Positions 14,602 through 22,212 of a DNA stretch of 64,000 nucleotides are shown piece after piece. A program made the translations under genes and the position numbers. Origin of the DNA: Blastococcus aggregatus. GTDB taxonomy: Bacteria > Actinomycetota > Actinomycetes > Mycobacteriales > Geodermatophilaceae. Location of the stretch: NCBI RefSeq assembly GCF_900221005.1, contig NZ_OBQI01000002.1, positions 372,001 to 436,000 on the forward strand, read 5' to 3'. Within the stretch, counting starts at the first letter, position 1; each line of letters opens with the position of its first letter. Below the pieces are notes generated by a model. That model saw nothing but the letters and a program-made list of their open reading frames with translations. It searched no databases and was not told the origin of the DNA.

Positions 14602-15486
14602 CTACAGCACCTCGACCGCGGCGATGAGGCGGTCGATGACGCCGTAGAGCTCGGCGTGGGTGTTGGGGATCGAGATGTAGAGCAGCGCCGGGGCGGGGCG
14701 GCCGACGTCGATGAGCAGCAGCGCGGCCCGCTCCCCCGAGGCGTCGTACCCCTCGACGTCCCAGGCGAGCTGGAACTCGAGGACGTGCGCGGCGCGCCCG
14801 TCGACGGTGGTCGCCTCGTCGCGGAGGATCCGGCGCTCGTTGGGCTGCGGGTAGTAGTTGCCGCGGACGCTGTCGGCGAGGGCGGCGACCGTGGTGGCCT
14901 GCGTGCCCGGCCCGGACCAGCCGTAGCCCTCGGCGACCGGTCCCGACGTCACCTGGGCGATGAACTGCCCGACCGGGGTGTCCTCCTGGGTCGTGAAGTA
15001 CTGGCCCGCGACCGCCGTGGTCTCGGGCATGGCGGCGAGGCCGTACTCGAGCCAGCCGGTGCCGAGGTAGGGGTAGGCGATCCCCGCCTCCTCGTCGACG
15101 ATCCGCACCGTGCCCGGCGCGAAGGAGGGCCCCGACGGCGACTGGCCGGTCGAGGGCAGCGGGTCGCGCCCCGCGACGGCGTCGTCCTCTCCCCCGGTCC
15201 CGACGACGAGCGCCAGCACCACCGCGAGCACGAGGCCCACGACGCCGGCGGCCACCCACGCCGCCCGGCGCGGACGCCTCGGCGCCGGCCCGGGAGCCGG
15301 CGTCCAGGGGGCCTGGACGGCGGTGCGCTGCGGCGCCGAGGGCGAGCTCTGGACGGCGACGCCCGGGCCGGCCGGGGTGGCGACGTCCGACCACGCCGAC
15401 CCGCTCCACCAGCGGACCATGCCCGGCGTGCCATCGGGGTCGGCGTACCAGCCCGGCGGCGGGGTCGGCTGGCCGGAGGAGGTCAC
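14602..15486 (-). CDS. DUF2510 membrane-anchored protein
   Basis: The 294-residue protein begins with a DUF2510 module (PPPGWYADPDGTPGMVRWW, about 9-28), a short Trp-rich motif found at the N-terminus of many actinobacterial membrane proteins. A Pro-rich linker and a basic stop-transfer segment (RRPRRAA) precede one transmembrane helix (about 75-95, VAAGVVGLVLAVVLALVVG). The remaining 200 residues form an extracytoplasmic domain of unknown function (TGWLEYGLAAMPETTAVAG). GTG at 15486, with TAGGGT as a -10 six nt upstream on the minus strand. Function not known; the divergent PrmC-like gene starts 56 nt away. Confidence 0.8.
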   Translation of the reverse strand: MTSSGQPTPPPGWYADPDGTPGMVRWWSGSAWSDVATPAGPGVAVQSSPSAPQRTAVQAPWTPAPGPAPRRPRRAAWVAAGVVGLVLAVVLALVVGTGGEDDAVAGRDPLPSTGQSPSGPSFAPGTVRIVDEEAGIAYPYLGTGWLEYGLAAMPETTAVAGQYFTTQEDTPVGQFIAQVTSGPVAEGYGWSGPGTQATTVAALADSVRGNYYPQPNERRILRDEATTVDGRAAHVLEFQLAWDVEGYDASGERAALLLIDVGRPAPALLYISIPNTHAELYGVIDRLIAAVEVL

Positions 15487-15541
15487 GTTCCAACCCTAGG
15501 CGGCGCGCGTACCGTGCCGTCGACGATTCGAGGAGGACGCC

Positions 15542-16519
15542 GTGGACGTCGCGCTCGTCGTCGACCGGCTGCGGGCGGCCGGCTGCGTCTTCGCCGAGGA
15601 CGAGGCGGAGCTGCTGGTCGCCGAGGCCGGTCCGCCCGGCCGGCTCGAGGAGCTGGTGCGCCGCCGGGTGGCCGGGGAGCCGCTGGAGCACCTGGTCGGC
15701 TGGGTTGCCTTCGACGGCCTGCGGATCGCCGTCGGGCCGGGCGTGTTCGTGCCGCGCCGGCGCACCGAGCTGCTGGTGCGCGAGGCAGCCGCACTGGTCC
15801 GGCCGGGCGCCGTCGTCGTCGACCTGTGCTGCGGATCGGGTGCGGTCGGCGCGGCACTGCTCGCCCGGCACCCGGGCATCGACCTGCACGCCGCCGACGT
15901 CGATCCGGTCGCGGTGCGCTGCGCCCGGGGCAACCTGCCGGCTGTCCCGGTGCACGAGGGCGACCTGTTCGCCGCCCTCCCCGCGGGCCTGCGGGGGCGG
16001 GTGGACGTGCTGGCCGCCAACCTGCCCTACGTGCCCACCCTCGCGCTGGCCCTGATGCCGCCGGAGGCGCGGGACCACGAGCCGCGGACCGCCCTCGACG
16101 GCGGGGACGACGGGCTCGCCGTCGCCCGGCGCGTCGTCGGCGGCGCCGCGGAGTGGCTGGCTCCCGGAGGCTCGCTGCTGTTCGAGGCGGGCGAGGCGCA
16201 GCTCCCCGCGGCGGTCGCCGCCCTGACCGCCGCCGGGCTGCGGCCGCGGGTGGTGAACGACGACGAGCGGGGGGCGACCGTCGTGGTCGGGGGCCGCGGG
16301 GTCGAGACTGGGCGGGTGGACGACGACGCGCCGATCTGCTCGGCCAAGGGCTGCCGGGCGCTGGCCGGCTACGCGCTGGTCTGGAACAACCCGAAGGTGC
16401 ACACGCCCGACCGGGAGAAGGTCTGGCTGGCCTGCGCGGAGCACCGCGAGCAGCTGTCGCACCACCTGGCGAGCCGGTCGTTCCTCCGCCGGGTGGATCC
16501 GCTGACCCCGGAGGGCTAG
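15542..16519 (+). CDS. PrmC/HemK-like methyltransferase fused to an acetone-carboxylase-annotated zinc-ribbon domain
   Basis: The 325-residue protein has a GTG start 3 nt after GAGGAGGAC. Residues 1-255 are a class I SAM methyltransferase of the PrmC-related type: VDLCCGSGAVGAALLARHP for SAM binding, AADVDPVAVRCAR, and NLPYVP in place of the NPPY substrate motif. PrmC proper methylates the Gln of release-factor GGQ; this paralogue probably acts on another Gln or Asn. Residues about 263-325 (ICSAKGCRALAGYALVWNNP, WLACAEHREQLSHHLASRSF) match small stand-alone actinobacterial proteins usually mislabelled acetone carboxylase, with a Cys/His cluster suggesting a zinc site. No stop or frameshift separates the parts, so a true fusion is inferred. 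The C-terminus overlaps the convergent M20 gene by 4 nt. Confidence 0.82.
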   Translation: MDVALVVDRLRAAGCVFAEDEAELLVAEAGPPGRLEELVRRRVAGEPLEHLVGWVAFDGLRIAVGPGVFVPRRRTELLVREAAALVRPGAVVVDLCCGSGAVGAALLARHPGIDLHAADVDPVAVRCARGNLPAVPVHEGDLFAALPAGLRGRVDVLAANLPYVPTLALALMPPEARDHEPRTALDGGDDGLAVARRVVGGAAEWLAPGGSLLFEAGEAQLPAAVAALTAAGLRPRVVNDDERGATVVVGGRGVETGRVDDDAPICSAKGCRALAGYALVWNNPKVHTPDREKVWLACAEHREQLSHHLASRSFLRRVDPLTPEG

Positions 16520-17949
16520 CGGCTGACCCCGGAGGGCTGCCGCCGAAGGCCGGCCAGCTCCCGCCACAGGTGGGCGGCGGCCTCGGCGCACCGGTGCACC
16601 ATCGACAGGAGCACCCGCTCGTTCGGCGAGTGGATCCGGTCGGTGGGCAGCCCCGCGCCGAGGAACAGCAGCGGTGCGCCGAGCGCCTCGACCAGGTCGG
16701 CCTCCGGGCCGCTGCCGCCCTCGCGGGTGAACAGCACGTCCGCGGGGTCGGTGTCGAACGCCTGCCCGATCGCGCTCAGGAGCGCGCCCATCGCCGGGGA
16801 GTCCAGATCGCTGGCGCAGGGCGCGACGCCGCCCGGCGGGGTGTGCACCTCGGCCACGATGCCGTCGGGGACGTTCGCCTCGACCCAGGCACGCAGCTGC
16901 GGCCCGACGTCCTCCGGGCGCTGGTCGGAGACCAGCCGGAAGGTGACCTTGGCGTGCGCCTCGGCCGGGATGATCGTCTTGTGGCCGGGGCCGGTGTACC
17001 CGCCCCACATGCCGTTGACCTCGGCGGTCGGCCGCGCGCCGGTGCGCTCCAGGGTGCTGTAGCCGGCCTCCCCGTAGGTGGCGCGGGAGGCGGCGGGGCC
17101 GGCCAGCCACGCCTGCTCGTCGAACGGCACCCGGCTCATCAGCGCGCGCTCGCGGTCGGACAGCGGGCGGACCTTGTCGTAGAAGCCGGGCAGGGTGACC
17201 CGCCCGTGCTCGTCGTGCAGCTTCGCCAGCAGCTCGGCGAGCGCGTGCAGCGGATTGGGGACCGCACCGCCGAAGGAGCCGGAGTGCAGGTCGACCGCCG
17301 GGCCGCGCAGGGTGATCTCGGCGTCGGCCAGGCCGCGCATGGCGGTGACCGCGCTCGGCACGTCGGGGGCGGCCATGCCGGTGTCGGACACGACGACGAC
17401 GTCGCAGCCCAGCCGGTCGCGGCGCTCCTGCAGCAGCGCCGCGAAGTGCGGGGACCCGGACTCCTCCTCGCCCTCGATCAACAGCTTCACGGTGACCGCC
17501 GGAGTGTCCCGGCCGGTCGCGGCGAGGTGCGCCCGGATGCCGAGCAGGTGGAAGGCGACGTTGCCCTTGTCGTCGATCGCGCCGCGGGCGTGCAGCTCGG
17601 GCCCGTCCTCGCCCTCGACCACGGTGGGCTCGAACGGCGGGTGCACCCACAGCTCGGGCGGGTCGACCGGCTGCACGTCGTGGTGGCCGTAGACCAGCGC
17701 GACCGGTGCCCCGGCGTCGGCGCTGGGCCACTCCGCGAAGACGGCCGGCGCCCCGGCGGTGGGCCAGATCTCGACCGTCGGGAAGCCGGTGCGGCGCAGC
17801 GCGTCGGCCAGCCACTCGGCGCTGGCAGCGACGTCGGGGGCGTGCGCCGGGTCGGCCGAGATCGACGGGATGCGCAGCCAGGCGCCCAGATCGGCGTGCA
17901 GGTCGTCGAGGTGGGCGGAGACGAAGGCGCGTTCCGGACTGCTGGTCAC
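16516..17949 (-). CDS. M20-family metallo-dipeptidase
   Basis: The 477-residue protein has complete M20 motifs: YGHHDVQP (first zinc His and Asp, near 88-95), ARGAIDDKGN (bridging Asp), IEGEEESGSPH (catalytic Glu pair) and GGSGPEADLVEALG near the C-terminus, plus a dimerisation/lid insert. It should hydrolyse dipeptides or N-acyl amino acids in the cytoplasm with two metal ions. The frame runs open far upstream (to 18786), but the GTG at 17949 matches family N-termini. On the minus strand TACGGT lies 8 nt before it, a leaderless start back to back with the hydrolase gene at 18007. Confidence 0.9.
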   Translation of the reverse strand: MTSSPERAFVSAHLDDLHADLGAWLRIPSISADPAHAPDVAASAEWLADALRRTGFPTVEIWPTAGAPAVFAEWPSADAGAPVALVYGHHDVQPVDPPELWVHPPFEPTVVEGEDGPELHARGAIDDKGNVAFHLLGIRAHLAATGRDTPAVTVKLLIEGEEESGSPHFAALLQERRDRLGCDVVVVSDTGMAAPDVPSAVTAMRGLADAEITLRGPAVDLHSGSFGGAVPNPLHALAELLAKLHDEHGRVTLPGFYDKVRPLSDRERALMSRVPFDEQAWLAGPAASRATYGEAGYSTLERTGARPTAEVNGMWGGYTGPGHKTIIPAEAHAKVTFRLVSDQRPEDVGPQLRAWVEANVPDGIVAEVHTPPGGVAPCASDLDSPAMGALLSAIGQAFDTDPADVLFTREGGSGPEADLVEALGAPLLFLGAGLPTDRIHSPNERVLLSMVHRCAEAAAHLWRELAGLRRQPSGVSR

Positions 17950-17993
17950 GGCATCCGACCGTAGTGCCGTGCGCGGCATCACCGGCTCCCGGC

Positions 17994-17999
17994 TAGCGT
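17994..17999 (+). promoter_or_regulatory. -10 box (TAGCGT) for the hydrolase at 18007
   Basis: TAGCGT ends 7 nt before the ATG at 18007, predicting a leaderless mRNA. The opposite-strand -10 (TACGGT, 17963-17958) for the M20 gene lies about 30 nt away, so the two promoters are back to back in a 57-nt gap. Confidence 0.5.
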
Positions 18000-18006
18000 C
18001 CGGGGC

Positions 18007-18852
18007 ATGGCCGGAGAACTGCTGCGCACCGATGTCGGCGACCTGACCTTCGACGTGCGCGTCGACGGTCCCGAGGACGGGCGGCCGGTGCTCCTGCTGC
18101 ACGGCTTCCCGGAGACGTCGGCGTGCTGGGCCGCGGTGACCCCGCTGCTCACCCAGGCCGGGCTGCGCACCTACGCGCCCGACCAGCTCGGCTACTCCCC
18201 CGGCGCCCGCCCGGCCGACGTCGACGCCTACTCGATGCAGAACCTGGCGCAGGTGACCGCGGACCTGATGACCGCGCTGGAGATCCCGGTCGCCGACGTC
18301 GTCGGCCACGACTGGGGCGCCAACGTCGCGTGGACGCTGGCCGCCTGGCACGCCGATCGCGTGCGGTCGCTGACCGCGGTGTCGGTGCCGCACCCGGCCG
18401 CCTACACCGCCGCCTTCCGCGTGGACCCGGAGCAGAAGGAACGCTCGGCCTACATCCGGCTGTTCTGGCAGGAGGGCAAGGCCGAGGAGGTCCTGCTGGC
18501 CGACGGCGCCCGCCGGCTGCGCGGCATGTACGACGTCGAGAACAGCGGCATCTCCGCCGAGACGGTCGACGAGTACGTGAGCGCGCTGTCCGCGCCGGGA
18601 GCGCTCACCGCCGCACTCAACTGGTACCGCGCGATGAGCTCGGGCGTCCGACTGGACGAGGTGCAGGTGCCGACCACCTACGTGTGGAGCGACCGCGACG
18701 TCGCCATCGGCGCCACCGCCGCCGACGCCTGCGCGGGGTTCGTCACCGGCGACTACCGGATGGTGACGCTCCCCGGCGTCACGCACTGGATCCCGGAGCA
18801 GGCACCCGAGCAGCTCGCCGCGGCGATCCTGGACCGGATCGCCGCCAGCTGA
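18007..18852 (+). CDS. Alpha/beta hydrolase (epoxide hydrolase-like)
   Basis: The 281-residue protein has the alpha/beta hydrolase fold with an Asp nucleophile elbow VVGHDWGANVAW (about 98-109), the oxyanion motif HGFPET (about 35-40), a cap domain, the acid Asp in WSDRDVAIG and the catalytic His in VTHWIPEQ. The GHDWG elbow with HGFPE indicates the epoxide hydrolase/haloalkane dehalogenase branch rather than a Ser esterase. The substrate is unknown. ATG at 18007 with the adjacent -10 box suggests leaderless expression. Confidence 0.85.
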   Translation: MAGELLRTDVGDLTFDVRVDGPEDGRPVLLLHGFPETSACWAAVTPLLTQAGLRTYAPDQLGYSPGARPADVDAYSMQNLAQVTADLMTALEIPVADVVGHDWGANVAWTLAAWHADRVRSLTAVSVPHPAAYTAAFRVDPEQKERSAYIRLFWQEGKAEEVLLADGARRLRGMYDVENSGISAETVDEYVSALSAPGALTAALNWYRAMSSGVRLDEVQVPTTYVWSDRDVAIGATAADACAGFVTGDYRMVTLPGVTHWIPEQAPEQLAAAILDRIAAS

Positions 18853-18877
18853 CCGGTCAGAGGGTCACTGTCCCGGG

Positions 18878-18899
18878 CCGGTCACCGGGTTGTGACCGG
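18878..18899. terminator. Hairpin between convergent hydrolase and adnB
   Basis: Perfect 8-bp stem CCGGTCAC (18878-18885) with GTGACCGG (18892-18899) around a 6-nt loop, in the 48-nt gap between two converging genes. It can end both transcripts. Confidence 0.6.
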
Positions 18900-18900
18900 C

Positions 18901-21900
18901 TCAGGTGCCGGCCCCGGTGACCAGGTCCAGCAGCGCCTGCTCCCCGAGCAGGTCGACCGGGCGGACGGTGAGCCCGGCGGCGACGTGGTGGAACCCGGCG
19001 CTCACCTGCTCCACCGGGACGCCGGTGAGCCGCGACCAGCCCAGCCGGTAGGCGGCGAGCTGGACGCCGGCCGCGGCGAGCTCCGCGCCGGTCGGCGTCG
19101 GGCCGGTCTTCCAGTCGATGACCTCGTAGCCGCCGTCCTCGCGCCGGAACACCGCGTCGATCCGCCCGCGCAGCGTGAGCGGCCCCAGCGGCGTCTCGAA
19201 GGGCACCTCGACCTCGACGGGCTGGCGGTCGGCCCACTCGCCGGCCAGGAACGCCTCCTGCAGCTGGGCCAGCGTGGCGTCGGGGGCGGCGAACTCGTCC
19301 CCGGAGCCGGGCAGCTCGTCGAGGTCGACCAGCCGCGCGGCGCCGAAACGCTCCTCCAGCCAGGTGTGGAACGCGGTTCCCCGCCGGGCCTGGGGTGCCG
19401 GCGCAGCGGGCATCGGCCGGCGCAGCCGGCGGGCCAGCTCGCCGGGGTCGCGGCGCAGCGTCACCAGGGCGGACACCGACAGGTGCGAGGGCAACGGGAC
19501 GTCGACGGTCGACCCGGCGTGCCGGGCGCGCTCGCGGAGCAGCAGGTCGGCGTCGCGCACCCAGGAGGCCACCAGCGGGTCGTCGTCGCCGAGGGACAGC
19601 TCCGGGTCCAGCGGGTGCGGAGCCGCGGCCTCCACCAGCTCGGCGGCCGCGCTGAGCGCGCGGCGCCGGCGGGCCGACAGCGGGTCGGTGGGCCAGCTCC
19701 CGATCGGCCACTCCTCCAGCGCCGGGTTGGTGGCGCCGTCGGGGGGCGCGGGCGCCCAGTGCACGACCTCACCCGCGCCTGCCTCGCAGGCCTCCTTCGC
19801 GGTGTGCAGCAGCACCGACGGGCCGCAGGGGTTGACGCCGTCGCGCCACCAGCTGCCCGAGCACAGCAGCAGGTGCCGGGCGCGGGTCACCGCGACGTAC
19901 CCCAGCCGGATCTCCTCGTCCCGGCCGAAGTCCTTCCAGTCCTGCACGTACTGCTCGAGCGCGTCCCGCACGGCGGCCTGGTCGCCGGAGCCGGGCACCG
20001 GGAGCACGAGCTCCGGCAGCTCGGCGCGGTCGGTGAGCCGCAGGTCGGCCGGGACCGCGCCCGGGTCCTTGATCCAGGAGTCGCTGGCGTTGCTCCGCGA
20101 GGGGAACTGGTCGACGGTCATCCCCGGCACGGCGACCACGTCCCACTCCAGGCCCTTGGCGGAGTGGCCGGTGAGCAGCTGCACCGCCTCGGGGTTGACC
20201 GCCACCTCGCCGGGCTCCAGGCCGCGCTCGCGCTCCTCGGCGTCCCGCAGGTAACCGAGGAACGCCGGCAGCGAGGGCAGGTCGGCGAGCTCGGTGAACT
20301 CCGCCGCGACGGAGTGCAGCGCGTCCAGGTGGGCGCGCGCACCGGCCGGGCTGGCCTCGGGCGCGCTGGCCAGCTCGGTCTCCAGGCCCAGCGTGCGGGC
20401 GACCTCGTCGACCAGGTCGGGCAGCGACTCCCCCAGCCGGTTGCGCAGGTGCGCGAGCTCGGCGCCCAGGCGGCGCAGCCGGCGGTGCCCGTCGGGTGAG
20501 TAGTCGCCCGCCTCGCCGAGGTCGTCCAGCGCCTCCACGATCGAGCCGCGCTCGACCGGCGCCTCGACGACCGGCCCGGCGCCCTCGCCGTCCGCCGGCG
20601 CCGGGCGCCGGGCGTGCACGAGTGCCCGGGCCCGTGCCTCCAGGGCGGCGAGGTCCCGCGGCCCGATCCGCCAGCGGGCACCGGTGAGCAGCCGGCCGAG
20701 CGCGTCGCCCGCCGTCGGGTCGACCAGCACGGTCAGGGTGGCCACCACGTCGGACACCTCGGGCACCTCGAGCAGCCCGCCGAGGCCCACGACCTCCACC
20801 GGCAGGCCGCGCTCGCGCAGTGCTGCAGCGATGCCGGGCAGCTGCTTGCGGGTACGCGCCAGCACGGCCACGGTGGGGTGCGCGCCGTCGGGGCGGGCGA
20901 CGAGCGGGTCCTCGTTCCGCCAGCAGGCGGCCAGCCGGTCCGCGAGCGCCACGGTCTCGTCGGCGATCGTGTCGTAGAGGCCGACGGTGACCGCCCCCCG
21001 GCCGGCCGTCGGCGCCGGTGCCAGGTCGGGCAGGGACTGCTTGGGCGGCGGGAGCATCCCGGAGACCGCGTTGGCGACCGCGAGGACGGTCTCGTCGTTG
21101 CGCCAGCTCGTGGCCAGGGTGAGCCGCTGGGCCCGCAACGGTCCGCGCCCGGGGAAGGTGCGGTCGAAGCGCTCGATCGTGCCGGCCGAGGCCCCGCGCC
21201 ACCCGTAGATCGACTGCCGGGGATCACCGACGGCGAGCACCGGGTGCCCGGTGCTCCCCCCGAACAGCGCCTCCAGCATGCGGAGCTGCCCGACGCTGGT
21301 GTCCTGGTACTCGTCGAGCAGCACGATCTTCCAGCGCGCCCGCTCGCGGCGACCCACCTCGGGCGCGGCGACGGCGATGCGCGCGGCGTGGGCCACCTGG
21401 TCGGCGTAGTCGATCGAGCCCATCGCCCGCTTGCGCGCCTCGAACGCCTCCACCAGCGGCAGCAGCGCGACCCGGGCCCGCTGCCGGGCGAGCATCTCGT
21501 TCACCGCAGCGTAGGGCCCGCGCTTCTTGGGGGCGTCGGCGTAGCCGGCGATCTGCGCCTCGAGCCGCGCCGTCCAGCTGCGCAGCCGTTCAGGAGTCAC
21601 GTCGTGCTCGCCCATCTCGCCCGCCAGCGCCAGCACGTCCTCGACCGTGGTGAGCGGGGTGAGCGGGACGTCGCTCATGTCGCCGGTCCAGGCCGAGACG
21701 ACGGTGGCTGCCTGGCCCCAGCACATCGCGGGGCCGAGCACGCCGGCGCCGGGCTCGACGCCGATCCGCAGCCCGTGCTCGGCGACCAGCGCGGCGGCGT
21801 AGCCGTGGTAGGTCGCGACGGTCGGCTGGGCGATGGCGAGGCGGTCGCGCAGCCCGGGCTCGGTGTCGGGGTGCCGCGCCAGCGCCCCGAGCCGCAGGTG

Positions 21901-22212
21901 CACCCGCTCGTTGAGCTCGCTGGCGGCCTTCCGGGTGAAGGTCAGCCCGAGGATCTCCTCGGGCTCGACCACACGGTTGGCGACCAGCCACGAGACCCGT
22001 GCGGCCATCGTCTCGGTCTTGCCGGAGCCCGCGCCGGCGACGACCACGAGCGGCCGGTCGGCGGGCGCCTCGACCACGCGGGCCTGCTCCGCCGACGGCG
22101 CGTACGACAGGCCGCAGCGGGCCGCGACCTCCGCCGGGGTGAGGATCCGGCGCGGCTCGACCGGGTCGGGAGCGGCGTCGCCCAGGAGGTCGTCGAAGGA
22201 GAGCTGGCTCAT
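18901..22212 (-). CDS. adnB: AdnB-type helicase-nuclease subunit
   Basis: The 1103-residue protein has an N-terminal SF1 motor: VAGAGSGKTET near 57-67, LLDEYQDTSVGQ, GDPRQSIYGWRG, TGHSAKGLEWDVVAVPG and VAVTRARHLLLC. A C-terminal RecB-family nuclease domain has GRIDAVFRREDGGYEVIDWKTG and a downstream QLAAYRL helix, the Asp-Asp-Lys-Gln set of active enzymes. AdnAB is the mycobacterial-type double-strand-break resection helicase-nuclease used in place of RecBCD/AddAB; AdnB provides the main translocation motor. The ATG at 22212 overlaps the adnA stop by ATGA, so the subunits are made together. The reading frame happens to stay open through adnA on this strand; that extension is not coding. Confidence 0.93.
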   Translation of the reverse strand: MSQLSFDDLLGDAAPDPVEPRRILTPAEVAARCGLSYAPSAEQARVVEAPADRPLVVVAGAGSGKTETMAARVSWLVANRVVEPEEILGLTFTRKAASELNERVHLRLGALARHPDTEPGLRDRLAIAQPTVATYHGYAAALVAEHGLRIGVEPGAGVLGPAMCWGQAATVVSAWTGDMSDVPLTPLTTVEDVLALAGEMGEHDVTPERLRSWTARLEAQIAGYADAPKKRGPYAAVNEMLARQRARVALLPLVEAFEARKRAMGSIDYADQVAHAARIAVAAPEVGRRERARWKIVLLDEYQDTSVGQLRMLEALFGGSTGHPVLAVGDPRQSIYGWRGASAGTIERFDRTFPGRGPLRAQRLTLATSWRNDETVLAVANAVSGMLPPPKQSLPDLAPAPTAGRGAVTVGLYDTIADETVALADRLAACWRNEDPLVARPDGAHPTVAVLARTRKQLPGIAAALRERGLPVEVVGLGGLLEVPEVSDVVATLTVLVDPTAGDALGRLLTGARWRIGPRDLAALEARARALVHARRPAPADGEGAGPVVEAPVERGSIVEALDDLGEAGDYSPDGHRRLRRLGAELAHLRNRLGESLPDLVDEVARTLGLETELASAPEASPAGARAHLDALHSVAAEFTELADLPSLPAFLGYLRDAEERERGLEPGEVAVNPEAVQLLTGHSAKGLEWDVVAVPGMTVDQFPSRSNASDSWIKDPGAVPADLRLTDRAELPELVLPVPGSGDQAAVRDALEQYVQDWKDFGRDEEIRLGYVAVTRARHLLLCSGSWWRDGVNPCGPSVLLHTAKEACEAGAGEVVHWAPAPPDGATNPALEEWPIGSWPTDPLSARRRRALSAAAELVEAAAPHPLDPELSLGDDDPLVASWVRDADLLLRERARHAGSTVDVPLPSHLSVSALVTLRRDPGELARRLRRPMPAAPAPQARRGTAFHTWLEERFGAARLVDLDELPGSGDEFAAPDATLAQLQEAFLAGEWADRQPVEVEVPFETPLGPLTLRGRIDAVFRREDGGYEVIDWKTGPTPTGAELAAAGVQLAAYRLGWSRLTGVPVEQVSAGFHHVAAGLTVRPVDLLGEQALLDLVTGAGT

